From Takakia lepidozioides (taxonomy: Eukaryota > Streptophyta > Takakiopsida > Takakiales > Takakiaceae): 64,000 nucleotides of DNA. The notes below the pieces were generated by a model that worked only from the letters and a program-made list of their open reading frames with translations, was not told the origin of the DNA and did not search any database. The DNA is taken from contig CM060734.1 of assembly GCA_030704615.1 (NCBI GenBank), forward strand, positions 44,160,042 to 44,224,041, written 5' to 3'. The position numbers and the translations under genes were made by a program. This document shows positions 1-10,345 of the stretch, piece by piece. Each line of letters begins with the position of its first letter. Within the stretch, counting starts at the first letter, position 1.

Positions 1-592
1 GTTGCAGGTTGATTGGGTGGTTGATGGACTTGCGCCTCCGTGCAAGAATCTGAGAGAGACACAGATTACTTGCCATGGCAGCTACATAGGGGAGAAAGTG
101 ACCTTGAGGATGAATATAAGAAGGGATATGCTCTGGAAGTCGCTTTCGCTCCTCAATAATTTCTAACGCAGAGAGTAGAAACAGCGTGTCATTTTAGTAC
201 CCGGCATGAAGACGACCGAGGTCGTGGCTCTGGCCTGACCCCCTACAGTAAGCAGGAAATATATCCTACTTACAATCCCGGGAACAAATGGGTAAGAGCT
301 TCGAAGGCTGGCTCAGATCGTTTGAACTTTGGACGGTCTGCAGACATAGTTCTTGTTTTCGAGCAATGTGGCAGACAGCTGCTGTCATTCCAGCCGAGAA
401 GGTGGATGTGATGTCCATGTAAGCATTAACTATTCACAACCTACAACGTCTTCGTAGTCCACAGTCGACTATTTGCCGTTCTCTTTCTGCCGCGGTTGCC
501 AAATTGACCCGGCGATTAGGAGGCTGAAGCTATGGCAGGAGTTGAGACAGACCATGACGCACCAGCCATGGTAGTGTCTGAAGGGAAGACTG
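1..592. other. Left edge; presumed gag-side of Gypsy element, no gene recognised
   Basis: No long open frame and no retroviral-type zinc knuckle or gag motif could be read on either strand. The block sits directly upstream of the open frame that leads into the methyltransferase and pol of a Gypsy element, so it is presumably decayed gag or leader sequence of that element; this is inference from position only. No LTR is visible here, so the 5' end of the element lies outside the window or is lost. Confidence 0.3.
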
Positions 593-2225
593 TTGCAGTT
601 ATCATGGTCGGCGGTCCAACAAAAGGCGATCCAAAATCTCTTTGGTAGGTGGTGTGGAGCCATTCAGGCTATGAACGTGCGGCTCGAACTTTACCAGCCG
701 ATCAATGACCCGGCATGGGGCAAGATGCCAACACTAGCCGCCTTTACAGCTGCAGTTAGTTGGCCAAGAGAGTTGCTGGAAGGCAATGTCCATGCCGAGG
801 ATGTGCCACCTCCCGCAGAGCAGGATGACATGCATGGTACGGCGGAGTTGCCTGCCATGGTTGCTCACACTCCATTATGGGATACGAGCAATGATTTGCA
901 GCAGGCTGCTGATGGACGGGTGCAACAAGCTTGGGTAGAAGCTTTCGTACCGTCAGGAGAGGAGGAGAGTGCGGTGATTGCACCAGGACCACCCCAGTTG
1001 TCGCCATTGGACATCACACCTCTTGTGTGGCAGCGCCCGGATGAAGGCATATGCCTTCTGGTTTGGCGGGATCAGCACGGGATTGGCTGCAGTGCTGCAG
1101 GCAGGTGTACGAGTTCGATGTTACCTGTATGTGGAGAGGGACGAGACTGCACGACGCGTCTCACTGCGCCATGTTGCTCACTTGGTACAGCAGTACTCTG
1201 AGCTGTTGCCAGTGTCTGCAATTCGTGGATACCAACAAGCCTTGCCAGCAGACATTTCGTTGCTGGGGGCGCAGGATTTAGAGCAAGTTAGCTCCATTGA
1301 TCTGGTAGTGGCAGGTTGGCCCTGCCAAGGGCATTCATCAGCCGGGCATGGCAATGGATTGCGAGACTCGATGACGGGTCTGTTTTGGGAGATGGTGCGG
1401 GTTTTGCGTCACTTACAGCTTCATCAAGATGTATCTCCAGCATACATCTTGGAGAATGTGCCACTGATGGGTGATTCTCGGGCCAGGGTGATGGCCAGGG
1501 TGCATCAAGTCCGGTCGTGGCTTGGGTCAGCAGTGTTGCTGGATGCAGCTGCAGTGGGGTCACGGGCTCATCATCCACGGCTATGGTGGACTAACTTGAT
1601 GCCACCCGCACTGCTCAAGCGTGCATTTGATGGGGTGCAGCGCCCAACACACCTCACAGTGGACAGCATTTTGGACACAGGGAGGCAGTCTCAACGTGTG
1701 AGACACGATGACCGTTCGCCTTCGGCAGTGGTCAACAGGGTGGGTCAACCACGAGCAGCTTTACCTACACTGCTCAACTTCCCAGGATCCCATGCGTTTC
1801 AGGATGGTGGACCTGGCCTCTTGTGGGATAGTCAGTTGCAACAATTAGTGGAGCCCAATGCTGACAAGCACGAGCGGGCGATGGGTTTTACCACTGGTAC
1901 CACGGCGGTGCCATCTCTTTCTAAGGCATCACGTCGTCAGGTGTTGGGGCAAGCAATGGATCTCAATTGCTTGACCTGGATTATCAGCTTGGCTATGGCT
2001 GAGGAGCGCAGAGTGCGAAGTACACTGCCCTTCATGGTCTCCCTGCCTACCGAGACGGTACAGGCAGCGAGTGGGGGCGAGCAGGTGAGGACCACGAGGT
2101 GCAGGCCGCATCCATGGCACACGTGGGAGGTGCTCGAGGCTCATAAGGAGTTGGCAGCCAAGGCGGCGGTGATGGATCAGGTTGGGGATTTTCTCGGGTT
2201 GAGGAGGTCCTCAAGGATGGGATGA
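593..2225 (+). pseudogene. DNMT3-like DNA (cytosine-5) methyltransferase inside Gypsy element
   Basis: The product would transfer a methyl group from S-adenosylmethionine to cytosine in DNA. The catalytic frame is open from 978 to 2225. It shows motif I (FWFGGISTGL, about 1060-1090), an acidic motif II residue (YVERDE), motif IV with the catalytic Cys (WPCQGHS, about 1316-1336), motif VI (ILENVP, about 1446-1463), a motif VIII-like HHPRLWWTNL near 1570-1600, and C-terminal motifs IX-X (GFTTGTT; RRQVLGQAMDL). The late motifs resemble the DNMT3/DRM group more than DNMT1 or Dnmt2. The upstream frame (593 to about 1060; WQRPDEGICLLV at its end) appears to be the N-terminal part, joined by a frameshift just before motif I, so this copy is broken although every catalytic motif is still visible. 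A bacterial-type methyltransferase is less likely given the location in front of RT. Confidence 0.85.
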
Positions 2226-2329
2226 TGGGGCAGGGTGAGACATTGTCACTGACAGAGGAGGCAGTGGTCACTGCTCAAGAGGTTGCAGCATAGCAACCAC
2301 GGGACCCTTCTACCTCTAAGCCTGCTGGA

Positions 2330-5103
2330 CTCAAGGTTGCATTCACGGAGGACAACTGGGAGCCTAATGTTGGACCTATAGTCACCTGAGGAGAGAGACG
2401 ACGTATACGGCGGTTCTTGAGGGCTTACAGGAACTGCTTTGCCTTCAGTTTGAAGGACTTAAGAGCACTGAAGGGTCAAGAGATTCGCATTGAATTGGCT
2501 ACTGACACGCCAATCTTTCGGAGACCCTATAGATACAGTGACATGGAGAGGTCATTGATTCAGATGAGAACTCAGGACCTTTGGGAGGCTGGTTTGGTGG
2601 AGCTATCTTGGGGAGAGTATGCTTCAGCCACAGTGTTGCCAGCCAAGAAGGATGTCTATGGCAATTGGACGGAGAGACGTATGTGCGGTGATTACCGGCT
2701 GTAAATCGTCAGACCAAGTCCAATAGGTATGCCATGCCGACACCAGAGGAGATCTTTGATGCCATTGGGCATTCCAAGGTCTTTAGCACGTTGGATTTAC
2801 GATCCGGATATCACTAGTTGCCGATTAAGGAGGCGGATAAGCAAAAGACGGCATTCTGGGGGATCAATGAGTACGGGAAGGATTGCCTATACCAGTGGCG
2901 GTTCTTACCATTTGGGCTTAAAAACGCTCCTGCTGAGTTTCAAAGAGTCATGGACAGGATTCTAGCAAGGATGGAGTTTGCTCGGTGCTACATAGATGAA
3001 ATCATCATCTTGAGTGCTACGGTGGAGGAGCATGAGAGACACCTTTTGGGGGGTATTTGAGCGCTTGAGGGCGCACGGATTGAAGTTACATCCGGGAAAG
3101 TGCAAGTTTTTCCACAACCAGATTGAGTATCTGGGTCACATGATATATCTTGGAGGATTAGGGGTACAGCAGACTAAGGTAGAGTCCATTGCACAGGTTC
3201 CACGCCCCACGGATGTGAGCCGAGTTCGAGCTTTCATGGGGTTAGCAAACTATTATAGACGGTTTGTTAAGGGATTCAGTGCCATTGCAAAGGCTCTAAC
3301 CAAGCTGACCAAGGTGGACCAGGAGTGGCAGTGGGAAGATGAGCAAGAACAAGCTTTTCAAGAGCTCAAGGCGAGGTTGACCTCAGCGCCCATCTTGAGA
3401 CGGCTTATTAGGGGGCGTCCTTTTCAGCTGCATACAGATTGGAGCATGCTAGGGCTTGGAGCGGTGCTCACACAGGTGGATGATGAGGGAAGAGAGTTCG
3501 TAGTGGCTTATGCTAGCCGCTCGAACAACGTTGCAGAGTCTAAGTATAGCTCATATGAGGGAGAATGCTTAGCTGCAGTGTGGGCCGTGGCACACTTCAG
3601 GTGCTATCTATACGGCAATCTCTTCACCCTTGTCACGGATCACCAACCACTCAAGTGGTTGATGGAGTCAGACAAGCTTACGGGGAAGCTTGCACGGTGG
3701 GCACTCATCCTTCAAGAATATGACTTTCAGGTGGTGCATCGACCGGGTTTGGTTAATCGCAATGCAGATGGGTTGAGTCGCAATCCATGCACGAGCAAGC
3801 AGGATGACACTGGAGCTCGGTGGCATGGTGAGACGGACGAGGAGATGGTGCCCGGATGGCATGCATCTGCATTTCTGTGTATCTTGGCAGCGGAAGGCCA
3901 GGTTGGACCTGCAACAGGGATGACTGTAGATCAAGTGTCTGAGGACCCTGAGGCCAGCAATGAGCAAGGTGGCGCCAAAGATATACATGAGGAATCAGTT
4001 GTGTTGGACTACCTCCACATTGGAGACACTGCAGCCACTGTGACTGCCAAGGAGAGGGATCGGATCCTACAACAAGCCAAGAGGTTCAAGTGGGAGGGGA
4101 CACACCTGCTCCGAGTGTTGGAGGATGGTCGAGTGAGGATTGTGCCTCACCCAATATAGCGGGCACGGTTAGTGCGGTATGCCCACGAGGAGTTGGGGCA
4201 TTTTGGAGTGCGACGCATAGCCTACTGTAGGGGCAGTATTGGTGGCGTGGTATACACACAGAGGTGCAACAATTTGTGGCTAGGTGCATGGTGTGTGACA
4301 GGATGCGTGCTTCATTCAACGCCCTTACTCCACAATTGCACCCTCTTCCGATCATGGGATTGGGCTACAAGTGGAGTCTTGACTTCGCAGGGCCGTTGCC
4401 ACTGACCATGCGCCACAACAAGTACGTGTTGGTGATGGTGGAGCACTTCTCCAAGTGGACTGAATTGGTTCCATTGCCTGATAAGGCTAGTGAGGGAGCT
4501 GCGTATGCATTCTTGGATTGTGTGCTTAGCCGATTCGGTGCTCCAGCTGAGGTACTCACGGACCAAGGGAGAGAGTTCTTGGGGGAGTTTCAGGCTTTGT
4601 GTGACAAGGCCTTGATAGACCACCGCACCACTTCTCGGGATCATCCTGAGGCCGATAGCTTGGCTGAGAGAGTTGTTCAAACAGTAAAGAGGGGTTTGCG
4701 CAAGTATGGCTTGCAGAAGGGACACCTAGGAGATTCGGACCTTCAGTTACCTTGGTTAGCCATAGGCTACAGGTTCAGCAAGCAAGCATCACTTGCCTCC
4801 TTCTCACCATACTTTCTTCTCTTTGGCCAAGAGCCGGATTTGCCTACATCCATTCGCAGGGAAGTTGCTACAGTTCTTAACCTTGACGATCCGGACGTGT
4901 GGGCACGTGCATGTGAGCAGCGTGCAGAGTTGTTCAAGAAAGTCATGCCTATGGCTTTCGAGAACCTTGCCATTGCACAACACCGTGATACGTTGAGATA
5001 TGCTACCATACGTGGTGGGGGCTATCGTCCTGGGGTTCGGAGATTCAACCCTGGTGACTATGTCTATCTGCAGCAGACTGCTCCCACGACCTTGGATTGT
5101 TGA
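2330..5103 (+). pseudogene. Gypsy pol: reverse transcriptase, RNase H, integrase
   Basis: Copies element RNA to DNA and inserts it. RT runs from about 2417: FRRPYRYSDMER, then FSTLDLRSGYH, FLPFGLKNAPAEFQRVMD, and the active site read as YIDE (about 2989-3000) where YIDD is expected. RNase H follows (LHTDWSMLGLGAVL; YEGECLAAVWAV; VTDHQPLKWL; NADGLSRNP by 3790). Integrase starts near 4172 (GHFGVRR), with a Cys pair (CMVC near 4287) and the DD35E core: WSLDFAGPLP, LTDQGREFLG, SLAERVVQTV. Breaks: a one-base loss near 2700 (CGDYRL then stop), an in-frame TAG at about 2815, a frameshift near 3056, a TAG at about 4158, and a frameshift near 4260. The last residues before 5103 give way to unrelated sequence, so the integrase C-terminus is missing. 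Confidence 0.9.
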
Positions 5104-5124
5104 ACACTCCCTCCGCATCCTCAG
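5098..5124 (-). pseudogene. Sliver of PPR repeat at Gypsy breakpoint
   Basis: About 24 bases on the minus strand match the segment of the local PPR arrays that encodes the end of an L motif (EDAEGVF), best seen at about 17930. It starts exactly where the integrase frame stops matching its family. This marks a recombination or deletion junction between the Gypsy element and the PPR field. Confidence 0.55.
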
Positions 5125-5188
5125 TTAAAACCCTTTCTTCACAACCATATCTTGGTGAGCTACTCTTTGAGTGCAGACCCCAACTGCT

Positions 5189-5531
5189 CTACCACTGGTT
5201 GGGATAGGCATCCCTATATCTAGCATCCTCCTCCCTTGTTAGATGACATACAGTGGTGTCTCTAACACGAGCATTCAATAGTTTTCGAGCAAGTCTATCT
5301 TTAGAAGTGGGTTTTCTCTGCAACAAGGCTGTCAAGCCCCCCCTAGTCTTCTTCTTCCCCCCTTGCCCATATCCACTCCCACTAAAGGGATCTTCTAACT
5401 GATCATTTAGGGCCTCCTCCAGTCCTTGAGCAGTGCGGGCTATTGCAGCTGACCTCAGCACAGCTTCATTGTGCTCTCTGTCTCTCCGAGATTGTGCTCG
5501 CCGAGTTGAGCCCCTCTCCTCTCTCTTTCAT
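5189..5531 (-). CDS. Unidentified Arg/Glu-rich open frame (fragment)
   Basis: An open minus-strand frame ends at 5189. The frame is open further upstream into a GA-rich tract (about 5540-5570 on the plus strand as CT repeats); the first Met in it is at 5461. The protein is strongly charged and contains GGLTALLQRKPTSKDRLARK, followed by a stretch with RVRDTTV and LTREEDARYRDAY. It reads like a real, basic protein rather than a random frame, but I do not recognise the family. Such a piece could be the N-terminal region of a plant DNA-transposon protein (for example hAT-like); this is a guess. No neighbour supports a function, and the sequence between 5560 and 5740 shows nothing further. Confidence 0.3.
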
Positions 5532-5759
5532 TTAGCATCGACTTCTTCTCTCTCTCTCTCTCTCTTATATTTGCAACTGCCTGGGCAACTATGGCTCCGA
5601 CTACTGCCTCTTTGGAGGATTCATGTTCTATCAGAGACTTGACATCGCTACCCTCTACTCCTCAGTCTGCAGCATGGGTACTTAGAGACATGCAAACACA
5701 AATGAAGACAGCGAGCGAGAAAGAAGCAGCAGCGCGCGCCCGTGAGTGACAAGTTCGGG

Positions 5760-5955
5760 CAGTTCGGGCAGACTCGACAGAATTTGACGACGAAACGTGG
5801 CGACGAAACGTGCAACGATGATGTGGCAACGATGACGCGGTGACGAGAATGTGGCACTTTGGCACCCTATTCCTGCTCTATGCTAAACTAGCTTCCGACC
5901 TTCGGTCGTCGCTAGAACTAGGGCTTCGAGTTGCTCCGCACTACTAGCGACAAAA
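5760..5955. repeat. Dispersed repeat copy 1: ACGTGGC-rich array plus double hairpin
   Basis: The left half repeats variants of GACGAAACGTGGC and ACGATGACG. The right half holds a hairpin CGACC-TTC-GGTCG (about 5896-5908) and an 8-base inverted repeat GTCGCTAG (5908-5915) / CTAGCGAC (5944-5951). The same block recurs at about 13020-13200 and, more diverged, at 42840-42990; a poorer copy of the array is at 33390-33445. It lies just 3' of PPR-DYW copies on their strand. Confidence 0.7.
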
Positions 5956-6641
5956 TCTGAGAACTATGTTCAATTTTTCACCAAAAAAAGGGCTGGGTCA
6001 TCCCCGCGGTGGTACATGCAGATATCCCGTGTTTTGTTTTTTTCTGGAAGGAAAATGGTGGATCTGCATTTCAACATTCAATTTTCACAAGCGCATCAAT
6101 CAATATCAACATACCCAAATACCCTTACATTCACTGTATGAACTTTCAAGCATCCACCATGGGATTGGATCTTGGTGGGTTAAGGCTAGCTTTTGACAAT
6201 ATTCATGCAAGTTCATCAAGGGCTCCATCCAAAGCCACACCACGAGAAACAAACAAACATGTCCAAATTTAAGATGCTGAACAAACTTGTGCACAGGGCT
6301 GCCCCTCTCATCAAGCTCATTAAAATTCGTATTCACTTCCATCTTCAAGCTTTGGAGAAGCTCCACCACCCAAACCCAGAATTAGGACAGCACTCTGATT
6401 TCCATCCACTGTCACCAGAATCAGTCAAAAATCACCCCTTCGGTCAAGTGCAATTATGGGCTGACTTTCCACCTATGCCGGGTAAACCCCACTATCATTT
6501 CCTGTGGATTTATGGCACAGGAAATGCACTCAACAGTACATCATGGTCAATACTTTCGGGAAATGGTGGATGGTGTGAGTAGCTAAGTCACAGATCAATG
6601 AATGAAGCAAGACACTCGCATCTTTCCAAGAAGACATCCTT
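5956..6641 (-). repeat. 3' flank of PPR-DYW copy A (conserved block)
   Basis: This sequence follows the DYW stop codon on the minus strand and is conserved with 13205-13350 plus 15264-15541, and with 37816-38304. Conserved sections include a segment near 6097-6130 (AACATACCCAAATACC) and one near 6240-6400. I see no convincing protein; frames through it look like shadows. It is best read as the 3' untranslated region and flank that travelled with the PPR copies. Confidence 0.55.
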
Positions 6642-9133
6642 TCACCAGTAATCACCACAAGAACAAATCCCATCTTCAAAGTGGTGAAAGCGGTTAGCGT
6701 CCCGTACAACAATTGCTCGGCCAACAATCTTTGAGATGAATTTGGTGGAGGTGTGGCAGTCACCACACACTCGAAGATTCTTGATGAGACGGAGAGGCGT
6801 CCTAGGGGTCGTCTGATCAGCCCAAAACCAATGGCCAGCTTCTCACTGTGGTGGCAAAGAGAAAATTCCTTTTCATCCTCCCCACATCATGCAATACAAA
6901 GCGCCTGTCAGGCACATACCCCGCCTCCTTCATCTTCCCAGACAATCTTCTCAGCTCAGCATGGATTTCCTTAATTCTGGGATGTAACTTGTCATCTACA
7001 ACGAAGGTGTGCACCCTGTTGCAAACCTCAATGCAGCAGCGACCTGGCTCCTTTTCAACCCCTCTGACCGTCATCATTTTTCTGACCTTTACAGTATCAA
7101 CCCACCTGCCAGCTGCAGCATAGATGTTTGATAGCAACATAAGTCGCGGCATCCTGTTCATTCCACTTGAGGATAGATGTTGCCGCACGTTGAGCCATCT
7201 CTACATTGTCATGGATTCTGCAGGCACTAAACAAGGCCTTCCACACCACAACATCTGGATTGATTGGCATTTTATTAATCAAGTCCACTGCCTCATCCAG
7301 TTGTCCCGCACGTCCAAGAAGGTCCACCATGCAGCCAAAGTGCTATACTGTCGGAGTGACACCATGATCTTGAATCAGGGAATCGAAGTAGCGTCTACCT
7401 TCATTCAGAAGGCCAGTGAGGCTGCATGCAGAGAGAACACATACTGCTTCAAGCCGCTCTTTTGCATTCCTTCAAATAGTTACAGGGCCTCCCTATGACA
7501 ACCATGCTGTGCATATCCTGCGATCATTGCATTCCACGACACCACATCTCATTCAGCCATATTGTCGAACACTCCCTTTGCATCCTCCATGCACCCACAT
7601 TTGGCATACATGTCCACCAGGGCAGAGTTCAGGATCACATCTGGTACAATTCCAGCTCTGACGATGTCGCCATGCACCTCTTTGCCCTTTTCCAGGGCTG
7701 CCAGGCTTGCACACACACTGCAAATGCACACAAACGTGATGTGGTCGGGCTTCACCCCGTCGCACATCATTTGCTCATAGGTCTCCAAAGCCTCCATCCC
7801 ACGTCCCTGCTGTGCATACCCTGCAAGCACCGCACTCCACGACACCACACCTCGTTCAGCCATAGTGTCGAACACTCCCTTTGCATCCTAGATGCACCCA
7901 CATTTTGCAAACATGTCCGCTAGGGTATTGTTTAGAATGACAGCTGGTACAATTCCAGCTCTGAAGATGTCGCCATGGACCTCTTTCCCCCTTTCCAGAG
8001 CTGCCAGGGCAGTGTTTAGAATGACATTTGGTACAATTCCAGCTTTGACGATATCCCCATGCACCTCTTTGCCCTTCTCTAGGGCTGCCAGGCTCGCACG
8101 ACGCCACATCTTGTTCAGCCATAGTGTTGAACACTCCCATTGCGTCCTAGATGCACCCACATTTTGCAAACATGTCCACCAGGGTATTGTTCAGAATGAA
8201 ATCTGGTACAATTCCAGCTCTGAAGATGTCGCCATGGACCTCTTTGCCCCTTTCCAGAGCTGCCAGGCTTGCACACGCATTGCAAACGCACCCAAACGTG
8301 ATGTGGTTGGGCTTCACCCCTTCTCCCATCATTTGTTCATAAGTCTCCAAAGCCTCCATACCACGTTCTTACTGTGCATACCCTGCAAGCATTGCGTCCA
8401 ATGGCACCACATCTCGTTCAGCCATAGTGTTGAAAACTCCCTTCGCATCCTTAATGCACCCACATTTGGCATACATGTCCACCAGGGCAGTTTCCAGAAT
8501 GACATCTGGTACAATTCCAGCTTTGACGATGTCACCATGGATCTCTTTCCTCTTTTCCAGAGCTCCCCGGCTTGCACACGCATTGTAAACACAAACAACT
8601 GCGATGTGGTTGGGCTTCACCCTTTCGCGCAGCATTTGCTCATAGGTCTCCAAAGCATTCCTACCACACCCGTGCTTGGTAAATCCTGCCAACATTATGT
8701 TCCACATGATCAAACATTGTTGAGGCATTCTGTTGAACACTTGGTAGGCATCCATGATGTTCCCACACTTAACATACATGTTGACAAGGGAGTTGAGTAG
8801 AAAAAAAATTGACGTGAATCGACTTTGGATAATGTGAGTGTGCACCTGCTTTCCAGCTTCCAGACCTCCCATCTTGATGCACTTAAGCAAGAGATAAGCA
8901 TACGTATCTGAATCTGCTGAAATGCCTCCTTGGTTTATAGTCTGTAGAGCCTCTGCCAGTCTGCCTGTCGCACGAAGTATCTTCACATGCCCAGAAGGGC
9001 CAGAAGAGGTATTGTGGACTCCCTCTCTTGATCCTCTTTCAGAAGCTGTGGCCATGGATGAGGTGCCTGATTTCATCAACTGTGCCACTGCAACTGCTGC
9101 ATTCAGTTGACCATCTACCCAGAGAGACCACAT
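6642..9133 (-). pseudogene. PPR-DYW protein pseudogene, copy A
   Basis: PLS-class pentatricopeptide proteins bind organellar RNA, and a DYW domain acts as the C-to-U editing deaminase. The reading starts at 9133 with a low-complexity leader (GTSSMATASERG), then PPR motifs from about 9000 (KQVHTHIIQS; LVNMYVKCGNIMDAYQVF) to about 7550, E/E+ motifs (about 7330-6900; GYVPDRRFVLHD) and a complete-looking DYW tail: HSEK with the HxE site near 6845, CGDCH near 6770, CSCGDYW and stop at 6642-6665. Breaks include an in-frame TAA at about 8369 after GYAQ, a frameshift near 6880 before HSEK and another near 6795 before CGDCH. Two PPR units are duplicated with one shortened (hallmark positions 7598, 7901, 8160, 8463). 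Nearly a full gene in length, but not translatable as one protein. Confidence 0.85.
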
Positions 9134-9168
9134 ATAAAGGTGATACTGTCCGGCTTCAAGCCGTTCTT

Positions 9169-10345
9169 TTACATTCCTTCAAATAGTTGCAGGACCTCCC
9201 TATAACAACCATGCTGGGCATATCCTGCGATCATTGAATTCCACGACACCACATTTCGTTCAGTCATCCTGTCGAACACTCCCTTTGCATCCTCGATGCA
9301 CTCACATTTGATATACAGGTCCAGCAGGGTAGTGTTGACATCTGGTACAAATCCAGCTTTGACGATGTCACCATGGACCTCATTGCACCTTTCCAGGGCT
9401 GCCAGGCTTGCACAAGCATTGCAAATGCAAACAAATGTGATGTGGTTGGGCTTCACCCTTTCGCACATCAATTGCTCATAGGTCTCCAAAGCCTCCATCC
9501 CGCCCCTTGCTGTGCATATCCTGCAATCATCGCACTCCACGACACCACATTTCTTTCAGTCATACTGTCGAACACTCCCTTTGCATCCTCGATGCACTCA
9601 CATATGACATACATGTCCAGCAGGGCAGTGTTGAGGATGACATCTGGTACAAATCCAGCTTTGACGATGTCACATGCATGGACCTCATTGCACCTTTCCA
9701 AAGCTGCCAGGCTCGCACACGCATTGCAAATGCAAACAAACGTTATGCGGTTGGGCTTCACCCCTTCGCACATCAATTGCTCAAGGTCTCCAACGCCTCC
9801 ATCCCGCGCCCTTACTGTGCATATTCTGTAATCATCGCCCTCCACGACACCACATCTCCTTCAGCCATACTGTCGAAAACTCCCTTTGCATCCTCGATGC
9901 ACTCACATTTGACATACATGTCCAGCAGGGCAGTGTTCAGAATGACATTGAGTACAATTCCAGATGTGACATGTCACCATGGACCACTTTGCACCTTTCC
10001 AGAGCTGCCAGGCTTGCACACGCATTGCAAATGCAAACAAACGTTATGCGGTCGGGCTTCACCCCTTCCCCCATCATTTGCTCATAGGTCTCCAAAGCCT
10101 CCATCCCGCCCCTTGCTGTGCATATCCTGCAATCATCGCCCTCCACGACACCACATTTCTTTCAGCCATACTGTCGAAAACTCCCTTTGCATCCTCGATG
10201 CACTCACATTTGACATACATGTCCAGCAGGGCTGTGTTCAGGATGACATCTGGTACAAATCAGCTTTGACGATGTCACCATGGACCTCATTGCACCTTTC
10301 CAGGGCTGCCAGGCTTGCACACGCATTGCAAATGCAAACAAACGT
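9169..10345 (-). pseudogene. Tandem PPR repeat array upstream of copy A
   Basis: Four or so consecutive units of about 300 bases, each encoding one P-L-S PPR triplet on the minus strand, for example ITFVCICNACASLAALE, VPDVILNTALLDMY and ERNVVSWSAMIAGYAQ. The units are more alike to each other than to a normal PPR protein's repeats, which implies recent unequal exchange. Small indels (about 9670, 9965, 10258) shift frames between units. There is no start and no DYW end here; the array abuts an OSB-like fragment near 10345. The long plus-strand open frame across this block is an antisense artefact of the periodic sequence. Confidence 0.8.

Larger units (their letters stand above)
1..5098 (+). 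mobile_element. Ty3/Gypsy retrotransposon with captured cytosine methyltransferase (partial, decayed)
   Basis: The order on the plus strand is an open frame leading into a DNMT3-like methyltransferase (593-2225), then reverse transcriptase, RNase H and integrase (about 2330-5100). RT-RNase H-integrase order is the Ty3/Gypsy arrangement. The element has at least three frameshifts and several in-frame stops. Integrase stops abruptly near 5098, where a 24-base stretch matching the local PPR repeats begins, so the 3' end including the LTR is lost by rearrangement. No aspartic protease was found between methyltransferase and RT. Cytosine methyltransferases captured by retrotransposons are, from memory, reported in dinoflagellates and the charophyte Klebsormidium; this copy looks like that kind of system, but no homology search was possible. 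Confidence 0.8.

Noticed and set aside
7892-8800. 302-residue plus-strand open frame
   Set aside because: It is the antisense of PPR motifs (repeating GIHVHQGSVQNDIWYNSSFDD-type phrases arise from the 303-base period). The minus strand has real PPR, E and DYW motifs.
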